Source: Neotabrizicola shimadae (lineage in GTDB: Bacteria; Pseudomonadota; Alphaproteobacteria; Rhodobacterales; Rhodobacteraceae). From it: a DNA stretch of 64,000 nucleotides. Below, piece by piece: positions 53,818 through 63,948 of the stretch (its first letter is position 1; each line of letters starts with the position of its first letter). The notes beneath the pieces are model-generated. The model worked only from the letters and a program-made list of their open reading frames with translations, was not told the DNA's origin and did no database searches. Where the stretch lies: the NCBI RefSeq assembly GCF_019623905.1, contig NZ_CP069370.1, positions 3,576,001-3,640,000 of the forward strand. Direction: 5' to 3'. The position numbers were made by a program, and so were the translations under genes.

Positions 53818-54210
53818 ATGACGGTGACGCTGAAGGATTTGATGGCGGCGGCAAATGCGGTGGTGCCGCGGATTTCTGCGGCCGAGGCGCAAGAGAAGGT
53901 GGCGGCGGGCGCGCTGCTTCTGGACATCCGCGACGCGCCGGAGATCGACAAGATGGGCCGGGCCGAGGGGTCGCACCACATTCCGCGCGGGATGCTGGAG
54001 TTCCGGGCTGATCCGGAGTCTCCCTATGCCGATCCGCAGTTGCGGCGGGATCGCCCCGTCGTTCTGCATTGCGCGAGCGGGGGGCGCGCGGCACTGGCGG
54101 GCAAGCTGTTGCTGGACATGGGATACACCGAGGTCTGGAACCTGGGCGGGTTCAAGGACTGGAAAGAGGGTGGCGGCGCCGTGGTGGAGCCGGTCGATCC
54201 GGGGATGTGA
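53818..54210 (+). CDS. Rhodanese-like domain protein
   Basis: A 130-residue single-domain rhodanese. The active-site loop is HCASGGRAALAG with the catalytic Cys at about residue 86. LLDIRDAPEIDKMGRAEGSHHIPRG is the CH2-like element at the front, and YTEVWNLGGFKDWKEGG is at the end. It transfers sulfane sulfur from an unknown donor in the cytosol. The start at 53818 follows GAGGAGGG. It precedes the modE-modABC region by 70 bp, which may be chance; molybdenum cofactor enzymes do use sulfurtransferases. Confidence 0.9.
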   Translation: MTVTLKDLMAAANAVVPRISAAEAQEKVAAGALLLDIRDAPEIDKMGRAEGSHHIPRGMLEFRADPESPYADPQLRRDRPVVLHCASGGRAALAGKLLLDMGYTEVWNLGGFKDWKEGGGAVVEPVDPGM

Positions 54211-54280
54211 GCGGGCCGGGTGCTTGCGCCCGGTTGGCCGATCAGGAAACATCGCTTCTGTCGGTAGCGGAGCGAGAGCC

Positions 54281-54622
54281 ATGACATCCCTGAAGCTGCG
54301 CATCCTGTTCGACGGGGCGATGCTGGGGCCCGGCAAGGCCGAGCTTCTGGAGCGGATCGGCGAGACCGGTTCCATTTCCGCCGCGGGGCGGCAGATGGAG
54401 ATGAGCTACAAGCGCGCCTGGATGCTGGTGGAAGAGATGAACGCGGCCTTTGCCGAGCCGCTGGTGGCCTCGGTCCGTGGCGGGTCGGGCGGCGGCGGGG
54501 CGCGGCTGACCGAGGCCGGGGCCGAGGTGTTGCGGCTGTACCGCGAGGTGGTTCAGGTCGCCGAGGGGGCGGCGGCGGGGCCGGTGGCGGCGCTGGAACG
54601 GATGCTGCGGGCGAAGGGCTAG
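54281..54622 (+). CDS. modE: Single-domain ModE-like regulator
   Basis: A 113-residue winged-helix protein matching the N-terminal DNA-binding half of ModE: LLERIGETGSISAAGRQMEMSYKRAWMLVEEMN, then GGSGGGGARLTEAGAEVLRLYR. It lacks the C-terminal molybdate-binding MOP domains, so how it senses molybdate is unclear. It may act constitutively, use a partner, or bind the ligand differently. The start at 54281 ends the overlap with the rhodanese shadow frame. Two Mo-box-like sites separate it from modA. Confidence 0.85.
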   Translation: MTSLKLRILFDGAMLGPGKAELLERIGETGSISAAGRQMEMSYKRAWMLVEEMNAAFAEPLVASVRGGSGGGGARLTEAGAEVLRLYREVVQVAEGAAAGPVAALERMLRAKG

Positions 54623-54623
54623 G

Positions 54624-54647
54624 CGCTATATCTGGCGGAAAATAACG
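54624..54647. promoter_or_regulatory. Mo-box-like operator 1
   Basis: CGCTATAT-CTGGCGG-AAAATAACG, two base pairs after the modE stop codon. The outer CGnTAT and ATAnCG halves match the ModE operator pattern. The core CTGGCGGAAnATAACG recurs in site 2, 48 bp on. Confidence 0.6.
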
Positions 54648-54671
54648 CTTGCCAGGGTGGGCGTGGCCGGC

Positions 54672-54695
54672 TGATATGTCTGGCGGAATATAACG
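54672..54695. promoter_or_regulatory. Mo-box-like operator 2
   Basis: TGATATGT-CTGGCGG-AATATAACG, ending 14 bp before the modA start, overlapping the region where RNA polymerase or the ribosome would sit. It fits repression of modABC by the ModE-like protein. Confidence 0.6.
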
Positions 54696-54709
54696 CCTGG
54701 AGGCATCCG

Positions 54710-55468
54710 ATGATCCGCCGTCTTGCCCTTGCCGCCGTGATGGGCCTTGGCCTTTCTGCACCCGCCATGGCGGAGGAGGTGGTGGTCTTTGCCGCCGCCT
54801 CGCTGAAGACCGCGCTGGACGAGGTGGCGGCAGAGTTCCAGGCCGCGACCGGGAATACGGTGACGATCAGCTACGCCGGGTCGAACGCGCTGGCCAAGCA
54901 GATCATCGAGGGTGCCCCGGCGGATATCTTCATCTCGGCCTCGGAGCCCTGGATGGACGAGGTAGAAAAGGCCGGGCTGGTTGTGCCGGGCACGCGCGCC
55001 GATCTGCTGGGCAATACGCTGGTGCTGGTGGCGCATGGCGCGGAGGCGGCGAAGGTCGAGATCGGGCCGGGGCTGGACCTGAAGGGGCTCCTGGGCGAGG
55101 GCAAGCTGTCGATGGCGATGGTGGATGCGGTGCCGGCGGGGCAGTACGGCAAGGAGGCGCTGGAGACGCTGGGGCTGTGGCCTTCGGTCGAGGGGGCGGT
55201 GGCGCAGTCGGAAAATGTGCGCGCGGCGCTGGCGCTGGTGGCGGCGGGCGAGGCGCCCTACGGCATCGTCTATGCCTCGGACGCGGTGGCGGAGGCGGGG
55301 GTGAGCGTGGTGGGGGTTTTCCCCGAGGACACGCACCGGCCCATCGTCTATCCGGCGGCGCTGCTGACCGGGGCGGCGGATGCGGCGGACCGGGCGTTTC
55401 TTGAGGCGTTGTCGTCCGGGGCGGCGGATGCGAAGTTCACCGCGCAGGGGTTTGCCGTTCTGAACTGA
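54710..55468 (+). CDS. modA: Molybdate ABC transporter, periplasmic binding protein
   Basis: A 252-residue secreted protein. The signal peptide ends at APAMA near residue 22, then EEVVVFAAASLKTALDEVAAEF. Oxyanion-binding features include SLKTALDE, YAGSNALAKQIIEGAPADIFISAS, and the later PAGQYGKEALETLG and YGIVYASDAV. It captures molybdate (or tungstate) for ModB/ModC. Start ATG follows GGAGG. First gene of modABC, under two Mo-boxes. Confidence 0.95.
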   Translation: MIRRLALAAVMGLGLSAPAMAEEVVVFAAASLKTALDEVAAEFQAATGNTVTISYAGSNALAKQIIEGAPADIFISASEPWMDEVEKAGLVVPGTRADLLGNTLVLVAHGAEAAKVEIGPGLDLKGLLGEGKLSMAMVDAVPAGQYGKEALETLGLWPSVEGAVAQSENVRAALALVAAGEAPYGIVYASDAVAEAGVSVVGVFPEDTHRPIVYPAALLTGAADAADRAFLEALSSGAADAKFTAQGFAVLN

Positions 55469-55487
55469 GCCAGCCCGGAAGGGGCGC

Positions 55488-56186
55488 ATGGTCGAGGCAC
55501 TGACAGCGGAGGAATGGCGTGCGGTGGCATTGTCGCTGCGCGTGTCGTTCTGGGCGACGGTGGTGAGCCTGCCCTTGGGGGTGTTCGTGGCCTTTGCGCT
55601 GGCGCGCTGGCGGTTCTGGGGGCGCGGGGTGCTGAACGGGCTGGTGCACCTGCCCTTGATCCTGCCGCCGGTAGTGACGGGCTATCTGCTGTTGGTGACC
55701 TTCGGGCGGAAGGGGTTTCTGGGGGAGCCGCTGGACCAGTGGTTCGGCATCGTCTTTGCCTTTCGCTGGACGGGGGCGGCGCTGGCGGCGGGGGTGATGG
55801 CCTTTCCGCTGATGGTGCGGGCGATCTGGCTGGCGATCGAGGCGGTGGACCCGAAGCTGGAAGAGGCGGCAGGCACGCTGGGGGCGCCGCGGATCTGGGT
55901 GTTTGCCACGGTGACGCTGCCGCTGATCCTGCCGGGGATCCTGACGGGGGCGATCCTGGCCTTTGCCAAGGCGATGGGCGAGTTCGGGGCGACGATCACC
56001 TTTGTCTCGAACATTCCCGGCCAGACCCAGACGCTGCCTTCGGCGATCTACACCTGGTTGCAGGTGCCGGGCGGAGAGGCGCAGGCGTTCCGGCTGGTGC
56101 TGATCTCGATCGCGGTGGCGATGACGGCGCTGGCGCTGGCGGAATGGGTCAGCCGGGCCGTGGCGCGAAGGATCGCGGGGCGATGA
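55488..56186 (+). CDS. modB: Molybdate ABC transporter permease
   Basis: A 232-residue inner-membrane protein with about five or six helices. The EAA cytoplasmic loop is EEAAGTLGAPRIWVFATVTLPLILPGILTG, which docks with ModC. Other family strings are VHLPLILPPVVTGYLLL and GEFGATITFVSNIPGQTQTL. It lies 19 bp after modA, and its stop overlaps the modC start as ATGA, so translation is coupled. Confidence 0.95.
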   Translation: MVEALTAEEWRAVALSLRVSFWATVVSLPLGVFVAFALARWRFWGRGVLNGLVHLPLILPPVVTGYLLLVTFGRKGFLGEPLDQWFGIVFAFRWTGAALAAGVMAFPLMVRAIWLAIEAVDPKLEEAAGTLGAPRIWVFATVTLPLILPGILTGAILAFAKAMGEFGATITFVSNIPGQTQTLPSAIYTWLQVPGGEAQAFRLVLISIAVAMTALALAEWVSRAVARRIAGR

Positions 56187-57274
56187 CGCTGTCGGTTTCG
56201 GTGCGGCACGGATTCCCCGGCTTCACGCTGAACGCGGCTTTCGAGGCGCCGGCGGGGGTGACGGCGCTGTTCGGGCGGTCGGGATCGGGGAAATCCACGC
56301 TGGTCAATGCGGTGGCGGGGCTTCTGCGGCCGGACCGGGGGCGGATCGCGGTGGACGGGACCGTTTTGCTGGACACCGACGCGGGCATGGCGGTGCCGGT
56401 GCATCGCCGGCGCATGGGCTATGTGTTTCAGGACGGGCGGCTGTTTCCGCATCTGACGGTGCGGCAGAACCTGGGCTATGGGCGCTGGTTCGCGCCGAAG
56501 GGGCCGGGCGCGGATGTGGCGCGGATCGTCGATCTTCTGGGGATCGGCGCACTGATGGACCGGAGGCCGGGCGCGCTGTCCGGGGGAGAGAAGCAGCGGG
56601 TGGCCATCGGGCGGGCGATCCTGTCGAACCCCCGGCTTCTGTTGATGGACGAGCCCTTGGCCGCGCTGGACGAGGCGCGCAAGGCTGAGATCCTGCCCTA
56701 TCTGGAGCGGCTGCGGGACGAGCTGCGGCTGCCCATCCTGTATGTGAGCCATTCGGTCGCCGAGGTGGCGCGGCTGGCCACGACCATCGTCCTGCTGGAC
56801 GGGGGGAGGGTGGTGGCGGCCGGGCCGGCCTCCGAGGTGATGGCCGACCCGGCGACGGCGCCGGTGATGGGGCTGCGCGAGGCGGGGGCGATGATCCCGG
56901 CGCGGGTGGTGGCGCAGGAACCGGACGGGCTGACGCGACTGGAGACGGGCGGCGGCGCGCTGTGGTTGCCGCGGGTTCCGGCGCCGGAGGGAACGGTGCT
57001 GCGGCTGCGCATCCTGGCTCAGGACGTGATGCTGGCGGTGGAGCGGCCCACGGGCATTTCGGCGCTGAACATCCTTGAGGCACAGGTCGAGGAGATCAGG
57101 CGCGGCGAGGGGCCCGGGGCGATGGTCCTGCTGCGCGTGGGCGAGGACCGGCTGCTGGCGCGGATCACGCAGAGGTCGGTGATGGCGCTGGCGCTGGACC
57201 CGGGGCGGCCGGTCTTTGCCGTGCTGAAAGCGGTCTCGGTCGCGCAGGAGAGCATCGGCGGCACGGCGGGCTGA
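56183..57274 (+). CDS. modC: Molybdate ABC transporter ATPase with C-terminal MOP domain
   Basis: A 363-residue ATPase. Walker A is FGRSGSGKSTL, the Q-loop is in VFQDGRLFP, the signature is LSGGEKQRVAIGRA, Walker B is LLLMDEPLAALD, and the H-loop His is in VSHSVAEV. The C-terminal third (about 290-360) is a MOP/TOBE-like domain with SALNILEAQVEEI and LLARITQRSVMALAL, which can bind molybdate and give feedback inhibition. This may compensate for the missing MOP domain in the ModE-like regulator. Start fixed by ATGA overlap with modB. Confidence 0.95.
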   Translation: MTLSVSVRHGFPGFTLNAAFEAPAGVTALFGRSGSGKSTLVNAVAGLLRPDRGRIAVDGTVLLDTDAGMAVPVHRRRMGYVFQDGRLFPHLTVRQNLGYGRWFAPKGPGADVARIVDLLGIGALMDRRPGALSGGEKQRVAIGRAILSNPRLLLMDEPLAALDEARKAEILPYLERLRDELRLPILYVSHSVAEVARLATTIVLLDGGRVVAAGPASEVMADPATAPVMGLREAGAMIPARVVAQEPDGLTRLETGGGALWLPRVPAPEGTVLRLRILAQDVMLAVERPTGISALNILEAQVEEIRRGEGPGAMVLLRVGEDRLLARITQRSVMALALDPGRPVFAVLKAVSVAQESIGGTAG

Positions 57275-57312
57275 GACCCCGGAAAAATCCGGTGGCGGAA
57301 GGTTGTGGCAAT

Positions 57313-57340
57313 CTTGCATCAGGCGGGGCGGGTTCCCATC
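57313..57340 (+). promoter_or_regulatory. Sigma-32-type heat-shock promoter of clpB
   Basis: -35 CTTGCA (57313-57318), 16-bp spacer, -10 CCCATC (57335-57340; reading TCCCATCTT gives 15). This resembles the heat-shock consensus CTTGAA-N13-16-CCCAT. The clpB ATG is 73 bp further. Confidence 0.6.
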
Positions 57341-57413
57341 TTGGTCCCGAGGCCGGGGGGACGTGCCTGATGAGGGCGTCCCGACACGGTGCTGGAAAGG
57401 GAGATTTGAACCG

Positions 57414-60026
<2,613 letters not shown>

Positions 60027-60044
60027 GCATCGCGACAGGACGGG

Positions 60045-60077
60045 AAACGGGGGGCTTCGGCCCCCCGTTTTCGTTTC
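60045..60077 (+). terminator. Terminator of clpB
   Basis: An 11-bp stem with arms AAACGGGGGGC and GCCCCCCGTTT and a TTCG tetraloop, followed by TCGTTT, 18 bp after the stop codon. A strong intrinsic terminator. Confidence 0.85.
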
Positions 60078-60110
60078 AGGCCGGGGCGGAATTACATCGC
60101 GTTGCATCTA

Positions 60111-60128
60111 TATAGCGAATCGGCTATA
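60111..60128. promoter_or_regulatory. Candidate ArsR-family operator
   Basis: TATAGC, 6-bp spacer, GCTATA: a perfect 6-bp inverted repeat 24 bp before the regulator's ATG. AT-rich dyads in this position usually bind ArsR/SmtB proteins and repress their own operon. Confidence 0.5.
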
Positions 60129-60152
60129 AATATGGAAACCTGCGAGGACCCC

Positions 60153-60485
60153 ATGCCGCTTGACCAGATCTTCATGGCCCTTGGTGACCCTACGCGCCTG
60201 GCCATCGTGACCCGTCTTCTGGAGGGCGAGGCGACGGTGGCACAGCTTTGCGCCCCGTTTGGCCTTCGCCAGCCCACGATCTCGCGCCACCTGCGCGTGC
60301 TGGAGGATGCGGGGCTGATCGTCTCGGGGCGCGAGGCGACGCGGCGGCCGCGCCGGCTGCGCCCGGAGGCGATTGCCGCGATAAGCGACTGGGTCGAGCC
60401 GTTCCGCAAGACCTGGGACGGACGGTTCGACCTGCTGGAGGCGCTTGCAGATACCGATCCCGAGTCCCGAAAGGCAGGACCATGA
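60153..60485 (+). CDS. ArsR-family transcriptional regulator
   Basis: A 110-residue winged-helix repressor. FMALGDPTRLAIVTRLLEGEATVAQLCAPFGLRQPTISRHLRVLEDAGLI covers helices 2-5, and REATRRPRRLRPEAI is the wing. The Cys-containing CVC metal motif of arsenic or metal sensors is absent (only one Cys, in QLCAPFG), so it probably does not sense metal. The ATG at 60153 has GAGG upstream; starts at 60102 and 60132 would overlap the operator. It pairs with an SRPBCC gene by a 4-nt overlap. Confidence 0.88.
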   Translation: MPLDQIFMALGDPTRLAIVTRLLEGEATVAQLCAPFGLRQPTISRHLRVLEDAGLIVSGREATRRPRRLRPEAIAAISDWVEPFRKTWDGRFDLLEALADTDPESRKAGP

Positions 60486-60937
60486 CGACAACGACCGGTT
60501 TCACCCTTGACCACACCACCCATACCATCCGGCTGGAGCGCCGCGTCCGTGCGACACCTGATTGGCTCTTCCGGTCCTGGACCGATCCGGCGCGGCTGAC
60601 TCTGTGGTGGGATCCCGCCGGCAGGCCGTTGGCGCGCTGCGATGTCGATTTGCGGGTCGGCGGCGGGCTGCACTTCGCCACCGCGGATCAGGCGGACCAT
60701 CCGTTTACCGGCACCTATACGCGGATCGAGCCGCCTCACCGGCTGGAGTTCGAGGCGATGGGCGCGGCCGGTACGGTGACTTTTCAGCCTGAGGGCGAGA
60801 TGACCGACATGCGGGTGGAGATCCGCTGCCGGTCGGCGGCGCATCTGGAGGATTTCCTGCGCTTTGGCGTGGCCGCGGGAACGGCCCGAACGGTCGACAA
60901 CCTTGTTGGCCTGGCCGAAGCGGCGCGTGCCGCCTGA
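60482..60937 (+). CDS. SRPBCC (AHSA1-like) domain protein
   Basis: A 151-residue protein with the AHA1/SRPBCC pattern: RRVRATPDWLFRSWTDPARLTLWWDPAGR, DLRVGGGLHF, GTYTRIEPPHRLEF and the C-terminal helix DFLRFGVAAGTARTVDNLVGLAEA. The fold has a large hydrophobic cavity for a lipid-like or aromatic ligand. ArsR-SRPBCC pairs are common and often described as regulator plus ligand-binding or stress partner. The ATG overlaps the regulator stop (ATGA). Function not known. Confidence 0.87.
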   Translation: MTTTTGFTLDHTTHTIRLERRVRATPDWLFRSWTDPARLTLWWDPAGRPLARCDVDLRVGGGLHFATADQADHPFTGTYTRIEPPHRLEFEAMGAAGTVTFQPEGEMTDMRVEIRCRSAAHLEDFLRFGVAAGTARTVDNLVGLAEAARAA

Positions 60938-60938
60938 A

Positions 60939-60989
60939 AAGGCAGAAGGCAGGGGTTTCGGTGCGGGCGCCTGCCAGCGTTTCTGCCTT
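60939..60989 (+). terminator. Long imperfect hairpin after the ArsR-SRPBCC operon
   Basis: AAGGCAGAA and GGCAGG on the left pair with CCTGCC and TTCTGCCTT on the right, separated by small bulges. It begins immediately after the SRPBCC stop codon. No clear T-run follows, so it may act as a terminator or stabilise mRNA. Confidence 0.4.
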
Positions 60990-61057
60990 GGCCCCCTTTC
61001 GGTACGACGGAGGGTCCGACTAGGATGATGCGACATCACCTGGAAGGAATCGCCCGC

Positions 61058-61576
61058 ATGTCTGCCCGTTCGCGTGTTGCCCTGCTGATGCTGTCGCTTG
61101 CACTGGCCTTGCCGGTTGCGGCGCGGGCGCAGGACGCGGTGCCGGCCTGTGCCAAGGCGGCGCTGCAGCAGCTGATCATCTTCGACAAGCTGCAGCAGGT
61201 GCAGCCGATCCGCGACAAGAAGGGTCGGACCGTGGGGACGGAAGTGCTGTTCCGCGGCAAGCTCTTGGGCAAGAAGGGCGACTACCGCTGCGTTCAGGTG
61301 GCGGCGACCGGCAAGGTGACAGTGGAGCCGTACCGGGCTGATGCCGGGCTGCCATCGGGCACGGTCAAGGCGGCCCAGTCCGCCTGCGTGAAGGCGGCCC
61401 AGGCGAAGAACCTGTCGGTGGGCAATATCGTCAGCACAACGGCGGCTGCTGGTGGCAAGCGCGCGCTGGTGGAGATGTCGGTCTTTGACAAGGCTGGCGC
61501 CAAGAGCGCCAGCTGCACTTATGACATCGCCTCGGGCAAGACCGCGCTGGATGTGAAGAAGCCAGCCACCCGCTGA
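61058..61576 (+). CDS. Secreted protein of unknown function with internal duplication
   Basis: A 172-residue protein. The signal peptide (core LLMLSLALALPVA) ends near ARA, residue 25. The mature part has two similar halves of about 60-65 residues. Each opens with ACAKAA or ACVKAA and ends with a Cys just before an ATGK/ASGK turn (YRCVQVAATGK, ASCTYDIASGK), giving four Cys that probably form two disulfides. I do not recognise the family. The start at 61058 follows AAGGAA; an ATG at 61025 is less well placed. It converges on the RTX gene with 5 bp between stops. Confidence 0.75.
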   Translation: MSARSRVALLMLSLALALPVAARAQDAVPACAKAALQQLIIFDKLQQVQPIRDKKGRTVGTEVLFRGKLLGKKGDYRCVQVAATGKVTVEPYRADAGLPSGTVKAAQSACVKAAQAKNLSVGNIVSTTAAAGGKRALVEMSVFDKAGAKSASCTYDIASGKTALDVKKPATR

Positions 61577-61581
61577 GATCG

Positions 61582-63120
61582 TCAGGCGAAGAGGAAGTCG
61601 CGCGCCGTGAGGTCGTGGGCGTCAACGCTCCAGAGGCTGATGACATCGCCGCCGCCGAGGCGGATTTCGGTCAGGCCGAAACGGTCGACGATCCGGCCCG
61701 CGAGGTCGGCGAAATCGTCGAAGCCGGTTCCCGACAGGTCGATGCGGTCGGTGCCGGCCTTGAAATCGGTGACGATGTCGCGGCCGTCGCCGGTGGTGAA
61801 GACAAAGACATCGCGCCCGCCGCCGCCTTCCAGGATGTCATGGCCCGTGCCGCCGCCCAAGCGGTCGACGCCGTGGCCGCCGTAAAGGACATCCAGTCCG
61901 TCGCCACCCAGAAGCGTGTCATTGGCGCGGCCACCCGACAGCCGGTCGTTGCCCGCGCCGCCAAGGGCGAGGTCGTTGCCGGAGCCAGCGACGATGATGT
62001 CATTGCCGCCGTTGCCGTCGATCAGGTCGTTGCCGTCGTTGGTGCGCAGGATGTTGGCCGCGTCGTCGGCGATCACCAGTTCATCGCCGTTGGGGCCGCC
62101 AAAGCCGGGGATATCGACCGGCAGGAGAACGCCATTGATGACATGCACCACGCCGTTGGCAGCCTGGATGTCGGTGGTGACGAAGCCGGCGCTCTTGAAA
62201 TCGGGGTCGGCGTCGATGAGGCGTCCGTTCTGCTGGCCGATGGTCGTGCCGAACAGGGTGTCGATGCTGGCGCTTGACAGTACTTGCGATGCCTGAAGGG
62301 ATTCAGGCGCGACGTGATAGGTGAGGATGGATTGCAGGAGCGGCACCGGATCGCCGCCACCGGACAGGAGCGTCAGCGCATCGGCGATATAGGTGAAGGC
62401 GCCGGATTCGCCGTGCTGGTCGTAGCCCAGGGCCTCGGCCAGCCGGATGAAGGCGGCGTCGGTCGGGGCAAAGACGGTGAGGTCGGCGCTGGGGTCGTTC
62501 AGGGCGCCGGCGAGGCCGGCGGTGGTGACGGCCTGAAGCAGGATGTCGAAATCGCCACGGTTGGCATCGGGCGTGCCGCCGCTGGCCGCGACGATTTCCG
62601 TGATGGTGGGCGCGTCATTTCCGGCCAGATCGACGGGCAGCAGCACGCGGTCGATGGCGTGGATCACCCCATTGCTGGCGATCACGTCGGTCTGCACGAG
62701 CGAGGGGTCGATCAGGTCGGGTTCTGCATCCACCAGGGTGGGCAGGTCGGTGGTGATGGTGGCCCCGGTCAGAGTGGTGACCGAGCCCTGCGCGGCAATG
62801 TCGGCCGCAAGCTGGGTGCCGGCGCTGACATGATAGAGGAGCACCGTCCGCAGCGTCGCCGCATCCAGTGCGCTGGTGAGGAAGTTCGTGACGGCCGTGG
62901 CATTGGCCGGGTTTCCGGCAAAGCCGAGGTCCTTCGCCAGTTGGCCAAAGGCGGCATCGGTCGGGGCAAAGACGGTCAAATCCGAACTCGGGGCCGACAG
63001 GGTGGGAAGCAGGTTCGATCCGGGGATGGCCGAATCCACGAAGGTCAGCACATTCACGAGGATGTCGAAACGGTCGTCGGCAGCGGCAATCGCGGCGATC
63101 GAGGGCACGGCAGGCTCCAT
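61582..63120 (-). CDS. Two-fasciclin-domain RTX protein (type I secreted)
   Basis: A 512-residue protein. It has two fasciclin (FAS1) domains, about residues 15-175 and 180-350, each with the H1/H2-like [11 protein letters not shown] and NGVIHAIDRVLLP or NGVVHVINGVLLP strings. A block of hemolysin-type Ca-binding nonapeptides follows (about 365-450: GNDLIDGNGGNDIIVAGSG and similar), and a C-terminal domain ends ARDFLFA. There is no Sec signal, consistent with a C-terminal type I secretion signal. It probably acts outside the cell in adhesion. Secretion ATPase and channel genes are not in the window. Confidence 0.88.
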   Translation of the reverse strand: MEPAVPSIAAIAAADDRFDILVNVLTFVDSAIPGSNLLPTLSAPSSDLTVFAPTDAAFGQLAKDLGFAGNPANATAVTNFLTSALDAATLRTVLLYHVSAGTQLAADIAAQGSVTTLTGATITTDLPTLVDAEPDLIDPSLVQTDVIASNGVIHAIDRVLLPVDLAGNDAPTITEIVAASGGTPDANRGDFDILLQAVTTAGLAGALNDPSADLTVFAPTDAAFIRLAEALGYDQHGESGAFTYIADALTLLSGGGDPVPLLQSILTYHVAPESLQASQVLSSASIDTLFGTTIGQQNGRLIDADPDFKSAGFVTTDIQAANGVVHVINGVLLPVDIPGFGGPNGDELVIADDAANILRTNDGNDLIDGNGGNDIIVAGSGNDLALGGAGNDRLSGGRANDTLLGGDGLDVLYGGHGVDRLGGGTGHDILEGGGGRDVFVFTTGDGRDIVTDFKAGTDRIDLSGTGFDDFADLAGRIVDRFGLTEIRLGGGDVISLWSVDAHDLTARDFLFA

Positions 63121-63181
63121 ATGATGTGGGGGGGTGGTCCGGGCGCGCCCTGCGCAGGGCTTGCGTCAGCCGGAAAGCGAG

Positions 63182-63205
63182 CCGGGCGCCCGATGGGACG
63201 CCCGG
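63182..63205 (-). terminator. Hairpin after the small fasciclin gene
   Basis: CCGGGCG and CGCCCGG form a 7-bp stem with a 10-nt loop that can pair partly. It begins 11 bp after the stop codon on the minus strand, before the RTX gene. No T-run follows, so termination is plausible but unproven. Confidence 0.5.
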
Positions 63206-63215
63206 TCGGTTGGTC

Positions 63216-63695
63216 TTACATCGGCGGCAGGATGACCGAGTCGATGACGTGGATCACGCCATTGGTGGCCGCGATGTCGGGGCCCGAGATGACGGCGCCG
63301 TTGACCTTGGGCCCGCCTTCCAGGGTGATGGTCACTTCACCACCCTGAACGGTCTTGGCCATCATGCCTTCGGTCAGGTCGGTGGACATCACCTTGCCCG
63401 GTACGACGTGGTAGGTGAGGATCGCCACCAGCTTGTCCTTGTTTTCCGGCTTCAGCAGGTCTTCCACCGTGCCCACGGGCAGAGCGGCAAAGGCCGCATC
63501 TGTGGGGGCGAACACGGTGAACGGGCCTTCGCCCTTCAGCGTTTCGACGAGGCCCGCTGCCTGAACGGCGGCGACCAGCGTGGTGAAGCTGCCCGCGGCA
63601 ACCGCGGTGTCCACGATGTCCACTTCGGCGGCATGGGCCGGGACGGTAAGGAAGGTGGTGGCAGCGGCAAGCGCGAGGAAGGTTCTGCGGATCAT
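63216..63695 (-). CDS. Secreted single-domain fasciclin protein
   Basis: A 159-residue protein. The signal peptide ends at PAHA near residue 22, then [22 protein letters not shown]. The FAS1 domain shows [23 protein letters not shown], the YH motif LTYHVVPGK, and [15 protein letters not shown] at the end. It lies 95 bp upstream of the fasciclin-RTX gene in the same direction. The role is probably in adhesion or the envelope. A TGATCC-type promoter candidate lies upstream, suggesting oxidative-stress control. Confidence 0.92.
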   Translation of the reverse strand: MIRRTFLALAAATTFLTVPAHAAEVDIVDTAVAAGSFTTLVAAVQAAGLVETLKGEGPFTVFAPTDAAFAALPVGTVEDLLKPENKDKLVAILTYHVVPGKVMSTDLTEGMMAKTVQGGEVTITLEGGPKVNGAVISGPDIAATNGVIHVIDSVILPPM

Positions 63696-63730
63696 CGGTC
63701 ACTCCCGTATGTTGAGCCGTTTTGGCCCAA

Positions 63731-63761
63731 TGGCTACGGCGGTGGGGTGTGGGGCGGATCA
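63731..63761 (-). promoter_or_regulatory. Possible sigma-E-type promoter of the small fasciclin gene
   Basis: On the minus strand: TGATCC (63761-63756), 19-bp spacer, TAGCCA (63736-63731). The pattern resembles the rpoE promoters at 33.3 kb but the spacer is one longer. The gene starts 35 bp downstream. Confidence 0.4.
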
Positions 63762-63900
63762 GGTTCAAATTTGGACGAAGCGACGTTGACCTGCGGCGAT
63801 TTCGCGCCAAGCTGCGACCTTGCGCCGCGTCCAGTCACATTGGAGTGATCGGACGTCAGAAATCGTGACCGGCGCGCTGATGATTTTGCGGGGTCCGGGT

Positions 63901-63928
63901 GAAACTCCGCGCCAGCGGCAGGCGTATA
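63901..63928 (+). promoter_or_regulatory. Possible ECF-type promoter of the right-edge gene
   Basis: GAAACT (63901-63906), 16-bp spacer, CGTATA (63923-63928), 20 bp before the ATG at 63949. The AAC plus CGT layout is typical of many ECF sigma promoters. A match of this length can occur by chance. Confidence 0.35.
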
Positions 63929-63948
63929 AGGAGAAGCACAAGGATTGC

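Noticed and set aside
52409..54094. A long N-terminal extension of the AI-2E permease frame
   Set aside because: It runs through the DUF900 and rhodanese genes on the other strand. The ATG at 52408 gives the family N-terminus.
61615..62277. A plus-strand open frame opposite the RTX repeats
   Set aside because: It mirrors the Asp/Gly repeats of the RTX protein, has no start context and gives only Ala/Val/Asp-rich sequence.
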